A stretch of 64,000 nucleotides of DNA from an uncultured Chitinophaga sp. (GCF_937898475.1 NZ_CALEJS010000012.1:186001-250000), one strand, 5' to 3'; shown: positions 35,040-44,278, numbered from the stretch's first letter. Notes: generated by a model from the letters alone, not told the origin. Numbers and translations: made by a program.

Positions 35040-36947
35040 ATGTACAGACTTTTAAACGTCTTATGCCTGTTGATGCTTTCGGGGTCAGCATTCGCAGGAG
35101 ATCCTGTATACCCCGCATTAATGATACCCGCCGAACTGAAAGAAAAAGCCCATAGCGTTAAGCGCTGGGAGGAGATCAGTTTCAGGTTGGTATCCACGCA
35201 TGAAACCCGGCTTACGGAACATTACGTGATCACCGTACTGGATCCGAATGGTGATGATGACGCCGCGCTCACAGCCGGCTACAGCAAACTGACAGAAATA
35301 CGTTCCATCAGGGGCGTATTGTATGATGCCGCCGGCAAAATGGTAAAGAAGCTGAAACAATCCGACATTTCAGACGAAAGCTTCAGCAGTGGCGGTACCT
35401 TCGCCACAGACGACCGCGTAAAACGGCACAATTTTAACTATAACGTGTACCCTTATACGGTAGAGTACGAAATAGAGACGCGTTATAACAATACTTTCCT
35501 GTTCCCATACTGGCTGCCCCGCTCTGCCAGCAGCATGGCCGTAGAGCAAAGCCGGATGGTAGTGACGGTGCCGAAAGACTATCAGCTTCGCTACCAGGCC
35601 TACAATTTTGCCGGTAATCCGCAGGTAAGCGAAGAAAAGGATATGCGCACCTATACCTGGGAGGCAAAAAACATGAAAGTGGCTCCCGCACAGGTGTTTG
35701 CTCCTGCATTGTGGCGCAGGACCACCTTCATCAGGTTCTCGCCCAGCGAGGTAGAAATGGATAACTATAAGGGTAAACTCAATACCTGGGAAGATTTCGG
35801 CCGGTTTTTCTATGCCCTGAATGAGGGGCGGGACCAGCTGCCGGAAACGGTAAAACAAACCGTACACCAGCTGACAGATAACCTCAGCAGCCCTGCTGAA
35901 AAGATCAGCGCGCTGTATCGTTACCTGCAGCAGACCACCCGTTATATCAGTATACAGCTGGGTATTGGCGGCTGGCAGACTTTTGACGCGGCCACTGTGG
36001 CAGCTAAAGGTTATGGCGACTGTAAGGCGCTTTCCAATTATATGCAGGCGCTGCTGAAAGAAGCCGGTATCCGGTCTCACTATACCCTGGTACATGCAGG
36101 ACCGGGTGAAAACGACTTCGATGAAACCTTCTCCAGCAACCAGTTCAATCACGTTATTCTCTGCGTGCCACTGGGTAAAGACACCACCTGGCTGGAGTGT
36201 ACAAGTCAGTATATTCAGCCCGGCTATCTCAGTGGCTTTACCTCCAACAGGCCCGTACTGCTGGTAACCGAACAAGGCGGCAAGCTGGTGCGGACGCCCG
36301 TTTACAAGGCAGAACAGAACCTGCAGCTGCGCCGTATTGATGCACAGCTGCACCCGGATGGCAACCTGCAGGCGACGATCAGTACGCGTTCTACCTGCGA
36401 ACAGCAGGATGACCTGCAGGAACGTTTCCACCGGCAGTCAAAAGAAAAGATTACGGAATGGATACGCACCTCTCTGTCCCTGCCCAGCTATGATGTAGCG
36501 CATTACGATTACAAAGTTGAAGAAGGCGCCATGCCCGCTATTCGGGAACAGCTTTCGCTGACCGCCCGCAATTACGCCAGCACCAGTGGCAAACGCATGT
36601 TCCTGGAGCCCAATGTACTGGCTAAATCCAGGTCGCGCATCACCACGGAAACAGATCGCCGTTCCGTTATCCATCTGCCTTTTGCCTTTAAGGATGAAGA
36701 TACGGTGAACATCGCCCTGCCCGCCGGCTATGTGCCGGAGTCCATCCCTAAAGGAACAACACTGCGCACGCGTTTTGGCACCTACACATCTTCCATCACG
36801 GTAAAAGATAATACGGTTACCTATATACGTATCACACAGCACAACGGCGGCGACTATCTCCCCGATAGCTTCGCAGAACTGGAGAAGTTCTACGATGACA
36901 TCTATAAAGCAGACCGTTGCAGGGTAGTGCTGGTGAAGCGTGAGTAG
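35040..36947 (+). CDS. DUF3857 and transglutaminase-domain protein
   Basis: Exported protein of 635 residues from the ATG at 35040 (signal peptide MYRLLNVLCLLMLSGSAFAG). The ATG is only 7 bp after the stop of its paralogue, so the two are co-transcribed. Domain order is DUF3857 (about 25-230), a transglutaminase-like domain (about 270-400) and a C-terminal beta domain. The Cys is C328 in GYGDCKALS and the His is H371 in FNHVILCV. The third residue of the triad is Glu (E386, WLECTSQ) instead of Asp. Possible roles are peptide cross-link cleavage or binding in the periplasm. Family function is not established. Confidence 0.88.
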   Translation: MYRLLNVLCLLMLSGSAFAGDPVYPALMIPAELKEKAHSVKRWEEISFRLVSTHETRLTEHYVITVLDPNGDDDAALTAGYSKLTEIRSIRGVLYDAAGKMVKKLKQSDISDESFSSGGTFATDDRVKRHNFNYNVYPYTVEYEIETRYNNTFLFPYWLPRSASSMAVEQSRMVVTVPKDYQLRYQAYNFAGNPQVSEEKDMRTYTWEAKNMKVAPAQVFAPALWRRTTFIRFSPSEVEMDNYKGKLNTWEDFGRFFYALNEGRDQLPETVKQTVHQLTDNLSSPAEKISALYRYLQQTTRYISIQLGIGGWQTFDAATVAAKGYGDCKALSNYMQALLKEAGIRSHYTLVHAGPGENDFDETFSSNQFNHVILCVPLGKDTTWLECTSQYIQPGYLSGFTSNRPVLLVTEQGGKLVRTPVYKAEQNLQLRRIDAQLHPDGNLQATISTRSTCEQQDDLQERFHRQSKEKITEWIRTSLSLPSYDVAHYDYKVEEGAMPAIREQLSLTARNYASTSGKRMFLEPNVLAKSRSRITTETDRRSVIHLPFAFKDEDTVNIALPAGYVPESIPKGTTLRTRFGTYTSSITVKDNTVTYIRITQHNGGDYLPDSFAELEKFYDDIYKADRCRVVLVKRE

Positions 36948-36960
36948 TCCATGGTCATGG

Positions 36961-37005
36961 TCCATAGTATGTCAGGGCAAAAGCAGCCGCCGGACATACT
37001 ATGGA
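36961..37005. repeat. Perfect 13-bp inverted repeat between convergent genes
   Basis: TCCATAGTATGTC (36961-36973) faces GACATACTATGGA (36993-37005) around a 19-nt loop, and ATGGTC/GGACTATGGAC words extend both arms. It lies between the DUF3857 gene and the convergent SDR gene and probably works as a two-way terminator. Similar words occur at 50684-50740. Confidence 0.75.
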
Positions 37006-37016
37006 CTATGGACTGT

Positions 37017-37781
37017 TTACAGCAACATTCCCCCGGATACCTCAATTCGCTGCGCGGTGATCCAGCGCGCATCTTCCGTACACAGGAAAGCGATCACCCC
37101 GCCTATATCTTCCGGCACACCTGCACGTCCCAGTGCAATGGCGCCTGCTATCATATCTTCAAAGCCTTCGTGCGAATCAAATGTTTCCCTGGTGAAGTCT
37201 GTCTTGATGATCCCGGGCGCTACCACATTGGCTGTAATACCCCTGCTGCCCAGCTCTTTGGCCAGGTATCTTGTAAATACCTCGATAGCGCCTTTCATAG
37301 CAGCATAGGCCGCAAATCCGGGGGTAACAAAGCGCGCCAGCCCGGTAGACAGGTTAATGATGCGGCCATTGTCCGCCAGCAACGGTAAAGCTTTCTGGGT
37401 GAGAAAATAGACGCCCTTGAAGTGTACATTCAGCAGTTCATCGAATGCTGCTTCTTCCGTCTGGGGAATTAAAGACGGGCGGTTAATACCTGCATTGTTC
37501 ACCAGGAAATCAAACTGGCCGGTTCCCCATTTATCCTGTAACAACTGTGATAGCTGTGCAATAAAGCCGTCAAATGATGCGATGTCTGCTACGTCCAGCT
37601 GTACTACGGCAGACTGCCTGCCCATTCCGCTGATGGTAGCGGCCACGTCCTCCGCTTCCTGCCGCTTGCCGCGGTAAGCAATGATCACGTCAAATCCTTT
37701 TTCTGCGATACGCAGCGCCGCATCTTTTCCTAATCCGCGGCTGCCGCCGGTTACCAGTGCAATTTTGTTCCTTGCTGCCAT
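37017..37781 (-). CDS. SDR-family oxidoreductase
   Basis: Short-chain dehydrogenase/reductase of 254 residues, cytoplasmic. The cofactor motif is TGGSRGLG (11-18), NNAG is at 95-98, and the catalytic residues are S145, Y159 and K163 (AAYAAMKG). The segment RGITANVVAPGIIKTDFT is typical of FabG-like classical SDRs. R14/R37-type residues after the glycine motif favour NADP(H). Substrate is unknown. An AraC-type regulator gene lies 73 bp upstream in the same direction and may control it (inference), which matches common pairs of an SDR with an AraC protein in Bacteroidota. Confidence 0.94.
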   Translation of the reverse strand: MAARNKIALVTGGSRGLGKDAALRIAEKGFDVIIAYRGKRQEAEDVAATISGMGRQSAVVQLDVADIASFDGFIAQLSQLLQDKWGTGQFDFLVNNAGINRPSLIPQTEEAAFDELLNVHFKGVYFLTQKALPLLADNGRIINLSTGLARFVTPGFAAYAAMKGAIEVFTRYLAKELGSRGITANVVAPGIIKTDFTRETFDSHEGFEDMIAGAIALGRAGVPEDIGGVIAFLCTEDARWITAQRIEVSGGMLL

Positions 37782-37854
37782 AAATTGTAATGTTTAAAAG
37801 TGATGGCACAAAATTGCGACAGGGCGCCGGCAGAATTATGGTGACTACTTCAGA

Positions 37855-38280
37855 TTAAATGGTGACTGTTTCCGTTTTTTTAACCGGGCTATGGGCCTGC
37901 TGCAGCCACTGCTCCCGGTACTGTTTGGGGGTCATCCCCTCAAAACGTTTGAAGAACTTGGTGAAGTTGGAAGGGTCAAAAGTAAGCCTGGCCGCTATCT
38001 CCGCCACGGGCTGTCGGGTATCCCGGAGCATGGCGCGGCTGATATCCATGATCCTGGCTTCCATAAAATCGCAGGGCGACTTACCGGTGCTGAGCTTAAT
38101 GGTATTGCTCAAATGGGTGGGATGTATGAATTGCAGGGCGGCAAAATCCCTGATCTCGAACATATCTGCCGCTTTTCCGCTGAGGATGTCATCCAGGTGC
38201 TGATCTACATGCAGGAGGAAGGCAGCAGTGATCTCCTGCTGCCTTGCCAGTATCTTCTTAGGGAGTTTGGACGCGCCCAT
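37855..38280 (-). CDS. Short AraC-family helix-turn-helix regulator
   Basis: DNA-binding protein of 141 residues with only a short N-terminal part and no cupin sensing domain. The AraC domain covers about 45-130 with HPTHLSNTIKLSTGKSP in the first helix-turn-helix, VAEIAARLTFDPSNFTKFFK in the second and GMTPKQYR at the end. I chose the ATG at 38280 because the upstream start at 38316 would overlap the preceding OmpA-domain gene. It could respond to no ligand or need a partner. The SDR gene downstream is the likely target. Confidence 0.88.
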   Translation of the reverse strand: MGASKLPKKILARQQEITAAFLLHVDQHLDDILSGKAADMFEIRDFAALQFIHPTHLSNTIKLSTGKSPCDFMEARIMDISRAMLRDTRQPVAEIAARLTFDPSNFTKFFKRFEGMTPKQYREQWLQQAHSPVKKTETVTI

Positions 38281-38299
38281 TCTTTTTTTCGTAAAGTTA

Positions 38300-39562
38300 T
38301 CATTTCTTCCGTACACTTACGGAGATACGGCGGTCCTTCCTCCTTTCCTCGTCAGGTGCCGTAGCATCGGCTTTTGCAAATTGGGAGCCGTAGCCTTCTG
38401 CTCCCTCCAGCTGGCGGCTGGCGGTACCAAGGTTTTTCAGTGAGGCCAGCACGGTATCTGCCCGGGCCTGCGATAATTGCTTGTTAGCCAGGCTGTCGCC
38501 GGAGCGGTCGGTATACCCGCCAATTTTTATCCTGGAAGTAGGAAACGCCTTCAGGATGGCCGCAATATGCTGTACCTGCTGCCGGCTGTCCTCCGTTAAT
38601 TCGGCGCTGCCCGTCTTGAAATTCAGGTTGTCAAAGTCAAACCACACATCTTTTCCCGCCTGCCGGCTGTCGTCTTTCAGAAAGGCCACCAGCTGATCTT
38701 CAATGCCTCCCTTATAGGCGTTCAGCGTTACACCATCCGGCAGCGTTACCTGCACGCTTTCCCGGCTGGGCGCAGGGGTAGCCACCTGTGCTATGGCCGT
38801 GTCTATCAGGTTGTCTGTAGCCACCGTATCGCTGACAGATTCGGTGGTGCTGCCGCCGCCACAGCCCCTGGCCAGGTACCATAGCAGGATGATGGCAACC
38901 AGTATCAGCAGCAGCGACCAGATCCAGCGGTTGCCCGCAGTACGGGTGGCCGTTTCACCGATGTCGGCAGTTCTGGCGCTCAGTCCGCCCGTTGCGCCAG
39001 ACAAGCGCTTACCCAGCTCAGACAGGCTGCCGAGTCCCAGTAATCCGGCCAGGTTGAAGCCCGAAGGCACCGCCCCCAGGATATTATCTTTCTGGCTGTT
39101 CAGGTAGGCCAGGAACCCCGGGCCACTCAGGTTCTCTTCCGCGGCATATTCGCCCGTTACCCCCAGCGCGGCCGGTGTGGCGGCATTGAGCAGCGCATTG
39201 GCGGATGCAGCTTTAATACCGGCGTACGTGGCCACCGCGCCCACCACTGTACTTACTTTACTGCCAAACAGGCTTTGCAGCCATTCCATCCCCCGGCTCA
39301 CCCAGCTGTCTGATCCGCTCTGCAGTGAACTGATAATGGCAGTGGTTGCATTGGCGCCAACGGCATCCCTTGCAATGTTCAGGGCGCCATCCGCATCGCC
39401 CTGCGGCCCCGCTTTATGTAAAAGGCCCGTTAATATGGTCGGTATTATACTGTTCACCGCTTTCTGAACCCCCTGCTCGCTCTCACCCAGCCGCGCCGCA
39501 GCCTGGGAAATAACATCACCGGTAAAAAGCCCCTTAATGGTGTTTAGTAGATCGAAAGACAT
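38300..39562 (-). CDS. DUF937 plus OmpA-domain membrane protein
   Basis: Protein of 420 residues. The N-terminal half (about 5-195) is a DUF937-like helical region (LNTIKGLFTGDVISQAAARLGES, VNSIIPTILTGLL). A Trp-flanked membrane helix lies near 220-238 (WIWSLLLILVAIILLWYL) and is followed by a Gly/Ser/Thr-rich spacer. The C-terminal OmpA domain (about 295-420) has the peptidoglycan-binding pattern IKIGGYTDRSGDSLANKQLSQARADTV. There is no signal peptide, so DUF937 should be cytoplasmic and the OmpA domain periplasmic, tying envelope to cytoplasm. Function is unknown. It ends 20 bp before the AraC gene. Confidence 0.88.
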   Translation of the reverse strand: MSFDLLNTIKGLFTGDVISQAAARLGESEQGVQKAVNSIIPTILTGLLHKAGPQGDADGALNIARDAVGANATTAIISSLQSGSDSWVSRGMEWLQSLFGSKVSTVVGAVATYAGIKAASANALLNAATPAALGVTGEYAAEENLSGPGFLAYLNSQKDNILGAVPSGFNLAGLLGLGSLSELGKRLSGATGGLSARTADIGETATRTAGNRWIWSLLLILVAIILLWYLARGCGGGSTTESVSDTVATDNLIDTAIAQVATPAPSRESVQVTLPDGVTLNAYKGGIEDQLVAFLKDDSRQAGKDVWFDFDNLNFKTGSAELTEDSRQQVQHIAAILKAFPTSRIKIGGYTDRSGDSLANKQLSQARADTVLASLKNLGTASRQLEGAEGYGSQFAKADATAPDEERRKDRRISVSVRKK

Positions 39563-40003
39563 CTGGTGCTGATTTAGAGATGAAAGAATAAGCTATTAGC
39601 TGATAACCCCCCAATTGTTCCTTTGCCTTTAACTGCCGGCTGGCCGCCAGTATTAATTGACCAAGCCAATAGCTAACCGCTAACTTTCTAACATCTCTCC
39701 CCCCGATTTGTTTAAAATACTTTTCCTGAAAAATTAACAGTCAGGCGCTTATAAAACTGAAAAAAGAGCAGGATGTTTCACTTAAACCTGTCAAAATAAC
39801 GGCAAAACAAGCTTGGATCGCCTTTTGTTAACAAGATGGAAAGTTTGCTGTTTGACATTTGACGTTCGCCGGAGGTTGCAGATACACAAATATTCCAGGT
39901 ACATAAACAACAGCCTGGCCACAAAACCCAACCTCCATCTTCTAACGAACCTCAAACCTCAAACTTTAAACTTCAAACTTTAAGAGGAGAAAACTTTATA
40001 ATA
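39563..40003. other. Intergenic region between the DUF937-OmpA gene and clpB
   Basis: No gene is seen in these 441 bp. It holds AGCTATTAGCTGATAA (39591-39606) facing CCAATAGCTAACCGCTAA (39667-39684), an element at 39741-39765 that recurs at 63567-63591 with two changes, and words of the TCAAACCTC family at 39931-39985. A 26-nt stretch (39939-39964) is identical to 43281-43306. I see no CIRCE or other known heat-shock operator before clpB. Confidence 0.6.
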
Positions 40004-42625
40004 ATGAATCTCAACAATTTTACCATCAAATCTCAGGAGACCTTGCAAAAGGCCCAGCAGCTGGCGTTCAACAACCAGCACCAGGCCATTGAAACAGGGC
40101 ACCTCCTGAAGGCTTTGCTGGATGATGACGATAACGCTATAGAATACCTGCTGAAGAAGAATGATGTGAATGTGGGCTTTATCTCAGGCAAGCTGGATGA
40201 ACAGCTGAACAGGTACCCCAGGGTATCCGGCGGCACAGAACCCGGACAAACCCTGAGCCGCGAGGGCAACAACGCCCTGCTGCGCGCCGGCGCTTCCATC
40301 CAGGAATTCAAAGACGAGTTTGTGAGCGTGGAACACCTGCTGCTCGGCATCCTGGGCGGCAATGACGATACCGCCAAGCTGCTGAAAGACGCCGGCTTAA
40401 CGGAGAAAGGCCTGAAAGCCGCCATCCGCGACCTGCGTAAAGGCAATACCGTTAATTCCCAGACAGCAGACACCCAGTACAACGCCTTACAGAAATATGC
40501 CAAGAACCTCAACGAGCTGGCGAGGGCGGGTAAGCTGGACCCCGTAATAGGCCGCGATGAAGAGATCAGGAGAACCCTCCACATCCTTTCCCGCCGCTCC
40601 AAGAACAATCCCATCCTGGTGGGTGAACCGGGGGTGGGTAAGACAGCGATCGTGGAAGGACTGGCCCACCGTATCATCAATGGCGACGTGCCCGATAACC
40701 TGCGCAGCAAGATCATTTATGCCCTGGATATGGGCGCACTGATGGCCGGCGCCAAGTATCGCGGTGAGTTTGAAGAAAGACTGAAATCGGTCGTGAAGGA
40801 AGTATCTGAAAGCGAAGGACAGATCATCCTGTTCATCGATGAGATACATACCCTGATAGGCGCCGGTGCGATGGAAGGCGCCATGGATGCCGCCAACATC
40901 CTGAAACCCGCCCTGGCCCGCGGTGAACTGCGTGCCATCGGCGCTACCACGCTCACAGAATACCAGAAATATTTTGAAAAAGATAAAGCCCTGGAACGCC
41001 GCTTCCAGCGTGTATTCGTGGACGAGCCCAGCGTGGAAGACGCCATCTCAATACTGAGAGGGCTGAAAGAACGCTACGAAAGCCACCACCATGTACGTAT
41101 AAAGGACGAAGCCATCATCGCCGCAGTAGAGCTGTCGCACCGCTATATCACCGACCGCTTCCTGCCCGATAAGGCCATAGACCTTATCGATGAAAGTGCA
41201 GCCAAGCTGCGCCTGGAAATGAACTCCATGCCCGAAGAACTGGATGAACTTGAAAGAAGGATCCGCCAGCTGGAAATAGAACGGGAAGCCATCAAACGGG
41301 AAAATGATGAAACCAAACTGGCAGAGCTGAACGCGGAAATCGCCCGGCTGAGTGAAGAACGCAACACCTTCAAGGCTAAATGGCAGCAGGAGAAAGAGAT
41401 AGTAGACAAGATACAGAATGCGAAAGCCGCCATTGAAGACCTGAAACAGGAAGCCGAACAGGCAGAACGTAATGGCGACTATGGTAAGGTGGCGGAGATC
41501 CGCTACGGCAAGATCAAGGAACAGGAACAACAGGTGGCCAGATCTACAGAAGAGCTCAACCAGCTGTCTGATAACCACAAACGCCTCCTGAAAGAAGAAG
41601 TAGATGCAGAAGATATTGCCGAAAGCGTAGCCAAGGCCACCGGCATACCGGTAACCCGCATGATGCAGAGCGAACGAGATAAGCTGATACACCTGGAAGA
41701 TGAACTGCACAAACGCGTAGTAGGACAGGAAGAAGCGATCATCGCCGTGGCAGATGCTATCCGCCGCAGCCGCGCAGGACTGCAGGACCCGAAGCGCCCC
41801 ATCGGCTCTTTCATTTTCCTCGGAACAACCGGCGTTGGTAAGACAGAATTGGCCAAAGCCCTGGCAGAATACCTGTTCGACGATGAAAGGATGATGACCC
41901 GCATAGACATGAGCGAATACCAGGAGAAACACGCCGTAAGCCGCCTGGTGGGCGCGCCTCCGGGTTATGTAGGTTACGAAGAAGGCGGCCAGCTCACAGA
42001 GGCCGTACGGCGCAAGCCTTACTCTGTAGTGCTGCTGGACGAAATAGAGAAAGCACACCCGGATACTTTCAACATACTACTGCAGGTGCTGGATGATGGA
42101 CGCCTTACCGATAACAAAGGCCGTGTGGTGAACTTCAAGAACACCATCATCATCATGACCAGCAATATGGGCAGCCATATCATACAGGAGAACTTCGAGA
42201 ATATCAATGAGAAGAACAGGGAAGACATTGTAGACAGCACCCGTGAAGAAGTGCTTAACCTGCTGAAACAAACCATACGGCCCGAGTTCCTCAACAGGGT
42301 GGATGAAGTGATCATGTTCCAGCCGCTGATGCGCCAGGAGATCAAGGGCATCATCAACATCCAGCTGGAACAGCTGAAAGAGCTGGTAGCCCGCAACAGT
42401 GGCCTTAACCTGCAGTTCTCTGATTATGCGCTGGAATACCTGGCGGTACAGGGCTATGACCCGCAGTTTGGCGCACGCCCGCTGAAACGCCTGGTCCAGA
42501 AAGAGATCGTGAACCTGCTGAGCAAGAAGATATTGTCAGGCGAGATTGATAAAACAAAGCCGGTACTGATAGATGTGTTTGACGGAGTAGTGGTGATCAG
42601 GAACAATGGTAACGGCCATCATTAA
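40004..42625 (+). CDS. clpB: ATP-dependent disaggregase ClpB
   Basis: Cytoplasmic AAA+ chaperone that rescues aggregated proteins with DnaK/DnaJ. The protein has 873 residues, normal length. Order: N-domain with two repeats (about 5-145), first AAA+ module with Walker A GEPGVGKT (207-214) and Walker B LFIDEIHT, the coiled-coil middle domain (about 400-525) that marks ClpB rather than ClpA or ClpC, and second AAA+ module with Walker A GTTGVGKT (607-614), VVLLDEIEKAH and sensor TSNMGS. The C-terminal region has QFGARPLKRLVQKEI. It is a single gene with its own terminator. Confidence 0.98.
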   Translation: MNLNNFTIKSQETLQKAQQLAFNNQHQAIETGHLLKALLDDDDNAIEYLLKKNDVNVGFISGKLDEQLNRYPRVSGGTEPGQTLSREGNNALLRAGASIQEFKDEFVSVEHLLLGILGGNDDTAKLLKDAGLTEKGLKAAIRDLRKGNTVNSQTADTQYNALQKYAKNLNELARAGKLDPVIGRDEEIRRTLHILSRRSKNNPILVGEPGVGKTAIVEGLAHRIINGDVPDNLRSKIIYALDMGALMAGAKYRGEFEERLKSVVKEVSESEGQIILFIDEIHTLIGAGAMEGAMDAANILKPALARGELRAIGATTLTEYQKYFEKDKALERRFQRVFVDEPSVEDAISILRGLKERYESHHHVRIKDEAIIAAVELSHRYITDRFLPDKAIDLIDESAAKLRLEMNSMPEELDELERRIRQLEIEREAIKRENDETKLAELNAEIARLSEERNTFKAKWQQEKEIVDKIQNAKAAIEDLKQEAEQAERNGDYGKVAEIRYGKIKEQEQQVARSTEELNQLSDNHKRLLKEEVDAEDIAESVAKATGIPVTRMMQSERDKLIHLEDELHKRVVGQEEAIIAVADAIRRSRAGLQDPKRPIGSFIFLGTTGVGKTELAKALAEYLFDDERMMTRIDMSEYQEKHAVSRLVGAPPGYVGYEEGGQLTEAVRRKPYSVVLLDEIEKAHPDTFNILLQVLDDGRLTDNKGRVVNFKNTIIIMTSNMGSHIIQENFENINEKNREDIVDSTREEVLNLLKQTIRPEFLNRVDEVIMFQPLMRQEIKGIINIQLEQLKELVARNSGLNLQFSDYALEYLAVQGYDPQFGARPLKRLVQKEIVNLLSKKILSGEIDKTKPVLIDVFDGVVVIRNNGNGHH

Positions 42626-42666
42626 ACGATTGCATAGAAAGTTAACGATATACAGTTACAGGTAAC

Positions 42667-42695
42667 ACCCGGGCGATTCATCGCCCGGGTTTTTT
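42667..42695 (+). terminator. Terminator of clpB
   Basis: ACCCGGGCGA and TCGCCCGGGT form a perfect 10-bp stem around TTCA, followed by a T run, 42 bp after the clpB stop. Confidence 0.95.
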
Positions 42696-42723
42696 ATTTA
42701 AATTTGGATTAAACAGATCATTT

Positions 42724-43203
42724 ATGATAGGTGAAAGAGAAAAACGGTTTATGCAGATGGCGGTGGACTTATCCAGGAAGGGAATGGAAAACGGCGATGG
42801 CGGCCCTTTTGGTTCCATTGTAGTAAGAGGGGAGGAGGTGGTAGGCAGCGGCTGGAACCAGGTGTTGCTGCTTAATGATCCCACCGCGCATGCAGAAGTG
42901 GTGGCCATCCGTGAGGCCTGCAAAAAGCTGGGCACTTTCCAGTTACATGATTGTGAGATCTTTACCTCCTGCGAACCCTGCCCCATGTGCCTGGGCGCTA
43001 TCTACTGGGCAAGGCCCCTGCGGGTCTATTTTGCCAACACCAAAGATGATGCGGCAGCTATTGATTTCGATGATTCCTTCATTTACAGGGAAATAGCGGT
43101 GCCCCACAGCGATAAAAAGATCCCCTTTATCTCTTTTCCCGACACCGGCGCGCTGCAGGTCTTCAAAGACTGGAAAGAAAAAGGGGACAAAACGCTTTAT
43201 TAA
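42724..43203 (+). CDS. guaD: Guanine deaminase-like nucleoside/base deaminase
   Basis: Zinc deaminase of the CMP/dCMP deaminase fold, 159 residues, close in length and motifs to bacterial guanine deaminase, which turns guanine into xanthine. Zinc ligands and catalytic Glu are H56 and E58 in TAHAEVVAIR and C86 and C89 in CEPCPMCLGAIYWA. The segment VYFANTKDDAAAIDFDDSFIY at the C-terminal side fits GuaD better than the tRNA deaminase TadA. Cytoplasmic. It stands alone after the clpB terminator and is followed by an intergenic repeat. Confidence 0.88.
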   Translation: MIGEREKRFMQMAVDLSRKGMENGDGGPFGSIVVRGEEVVGSGWNQVLLLNDPTAHAEVVAIREACKKLGTFQLHDCEIFTSCEPCPMCLGAIYWARPLRVYFANTKDDAAAIDFDDSFIYREIAVPHSDKKIPFISFPDTGALQVFKDWKEKGDKTLY

Positions 43204-43310
43204 GTTTGAGGTTGGAGGTTTGTTAAAGGTTGCAGGCTGAAGACGAGTGACTTAGCCGGAACACTTAGCTGAACTTCCGACTTCTAACGAACCTCAAACC
43301 TCAAACCCGA
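43204..43310. repeat. Intergenic inverted repeat, GGTTTGAGG word family
   Basis: GTTTGAGGTTGGAGGTTTGTTAAAGG on the left (43206-43231, quoted in parts: GTTTGAGGTT, GGAGGTTTG, TTAAAGG) faces CTTCTAACGAACC and TCAAACCTCAAAC on the right (43281-43306). It fills the gap between the convergent guaD and anti-sigma genes. The right arm is identical over 26 nt to 39939-39964. Confidence 0.75.
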
Positions 43311-43664
43311 CTATTTGATAACGAAATACATCGTCCAGAATCCTGCCAGCAGTAAGAACAGCACTGCCAGCACGATCAGTACCAGCTGTATATAATAGTC
43401 TGCCGGTCTTCTGCGCCTGGTTTTTTTGCGCAGTTTACGCAGGATGTTCCATTTCATCTCCCTCACCCAGATGGGGATACGTTCCTTCTGCTCGATGGCG
43501 GTCAGTCCTTCCAGTGCGTCGCTGCACAGTTCACAATCCGTCACATGTTTCTCTACTTCATGCTGCTCTCCCGGGCTGAGCCTGCCCTGTATATAGTCCA
43601 GCAGCTGTTGCTGTCCGGGGCATTTCCTGGTACTTACAAATATGTCATTAAGATCCGCTTTCAC
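43311..43664 (-). CDS. Zinc-finger anti-sigma factor
   Basis: Membrane-anchored partner of the ECF sigma factor encoded just upstream. The protein has 117 residues from a GTG start at 43664. The N-terminal zf-HC2 module has H40, C44 and C47 (HVTDCELC) after LLDYIQGRLSPGEQHEV. A basic stretch RKLRKKTRRRRP (76-87) and one membrane helix (about 92-115) end the protein, with almost no periplasmic part, so any sensing would need a partner or occur in the cytoplasm or membrane. It starts 11 bp after the sigma stop. Confidence 0.88.
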   Translation of the reverse strand: MKADLNDIFVSTRKCPGQQQLLDYIQGRLSPGEQHEVEKHVTDCELCSDALEGLTAIEQKERIPIWVREMKWNILRKLRKKTRRRRPADYYIQLVLIVLAVLFLLLAGFWTMYFVIK

Positions 43665-43675
43665 TGTATTGCAAA

Positions 43676-44245
43676 TTATCGTTTATGGGTTGGCTGCTTT
43701 TCCAGCAAATGTTTCAGGTTTCGTTTTCCGTTCTGTATATAGCTTTTGACCTGCAGCATGCTGTACCCCGTTTGTTCGGATATCTGCTGGTAAGATTTTT
43801 TTGACAGGTAAAAGAGCTCCACACAGGTCCGTTGTTCCTTATTCAGCAGTTCCAGCGCATGTTCCATATTTTCCAGCTGCTGGTCTTTTTCCACAAAGCC
43901 TGCAGTGTCTTCCTGCGCCGCTGTGCCTGGCATATGCTTATCCGTTATTTCCTCCTGGTAGCGGGTATGTTTCTGACGCAGCTGCATCAGGCAGTGGTTT
44001 TTGGCTACCTGGTAGATCCAGGCCCGGAAGAACTGAATTTCATGTTTATTGATCTCTGAAAGTACTTTGAGGAACACTTGCTGTACGCTGTCCCTGGCGT
44101 CCTCTTCATTCTTCAGGTATTTCATGCACATACCCAGCAGCAGTACAGCATAACGGTCAAACAGGATGCCGATCCAGTCACTATTCCCGTCTGTCTTGTA
44201 GCGCCGTAATAGATCTTCGTCAGTTAGTGGCAGGTTGTTATTCAC
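43676..44245 (-). CDS. ECF RNA polymerase sigma factor
   Basis: Sigma-70 family alternative factor of 189 residues starting with GTG at 44245. Region 2 is at about 20-88 (RYAVLLLGMCMKYL, DARDSVQQVFLKVL, FRAWIYQVAKNHCLMQLR). Region 4 is at about 128-180 (LELLNKEQRTCVELFYLSKKSYQQISEQTGY, then VKSYIQNGKRNLKHLL). It is cotranscribed with its likely anti-sigma factor. The -7 element TAGCTTTG lies upstream, so at least one promoter is of the housekeeping type. Confidence 0.93.
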   Translation of the reverse strand: MNNNLPLTDEDLLRRYKTDGNSDWIGILFDRYAVLLLGMCMKYLKNEEDARDSVQQVFLKVLSEINKHEIQFFRAWIYQVAKNHCLMQLRQKHTRYQEEITDKHMPGTAAQEDTAGFVEKDQQLENMEHALELLNKEQRTCVELFYLSKKSYQQISEQTGYSMLQVKSYIQNGKRNLKHLLEKQPTHKR

Positions 44246-44278
44246 AGGTTAAGTAAGAATGCTTATCAATAAGATGAA

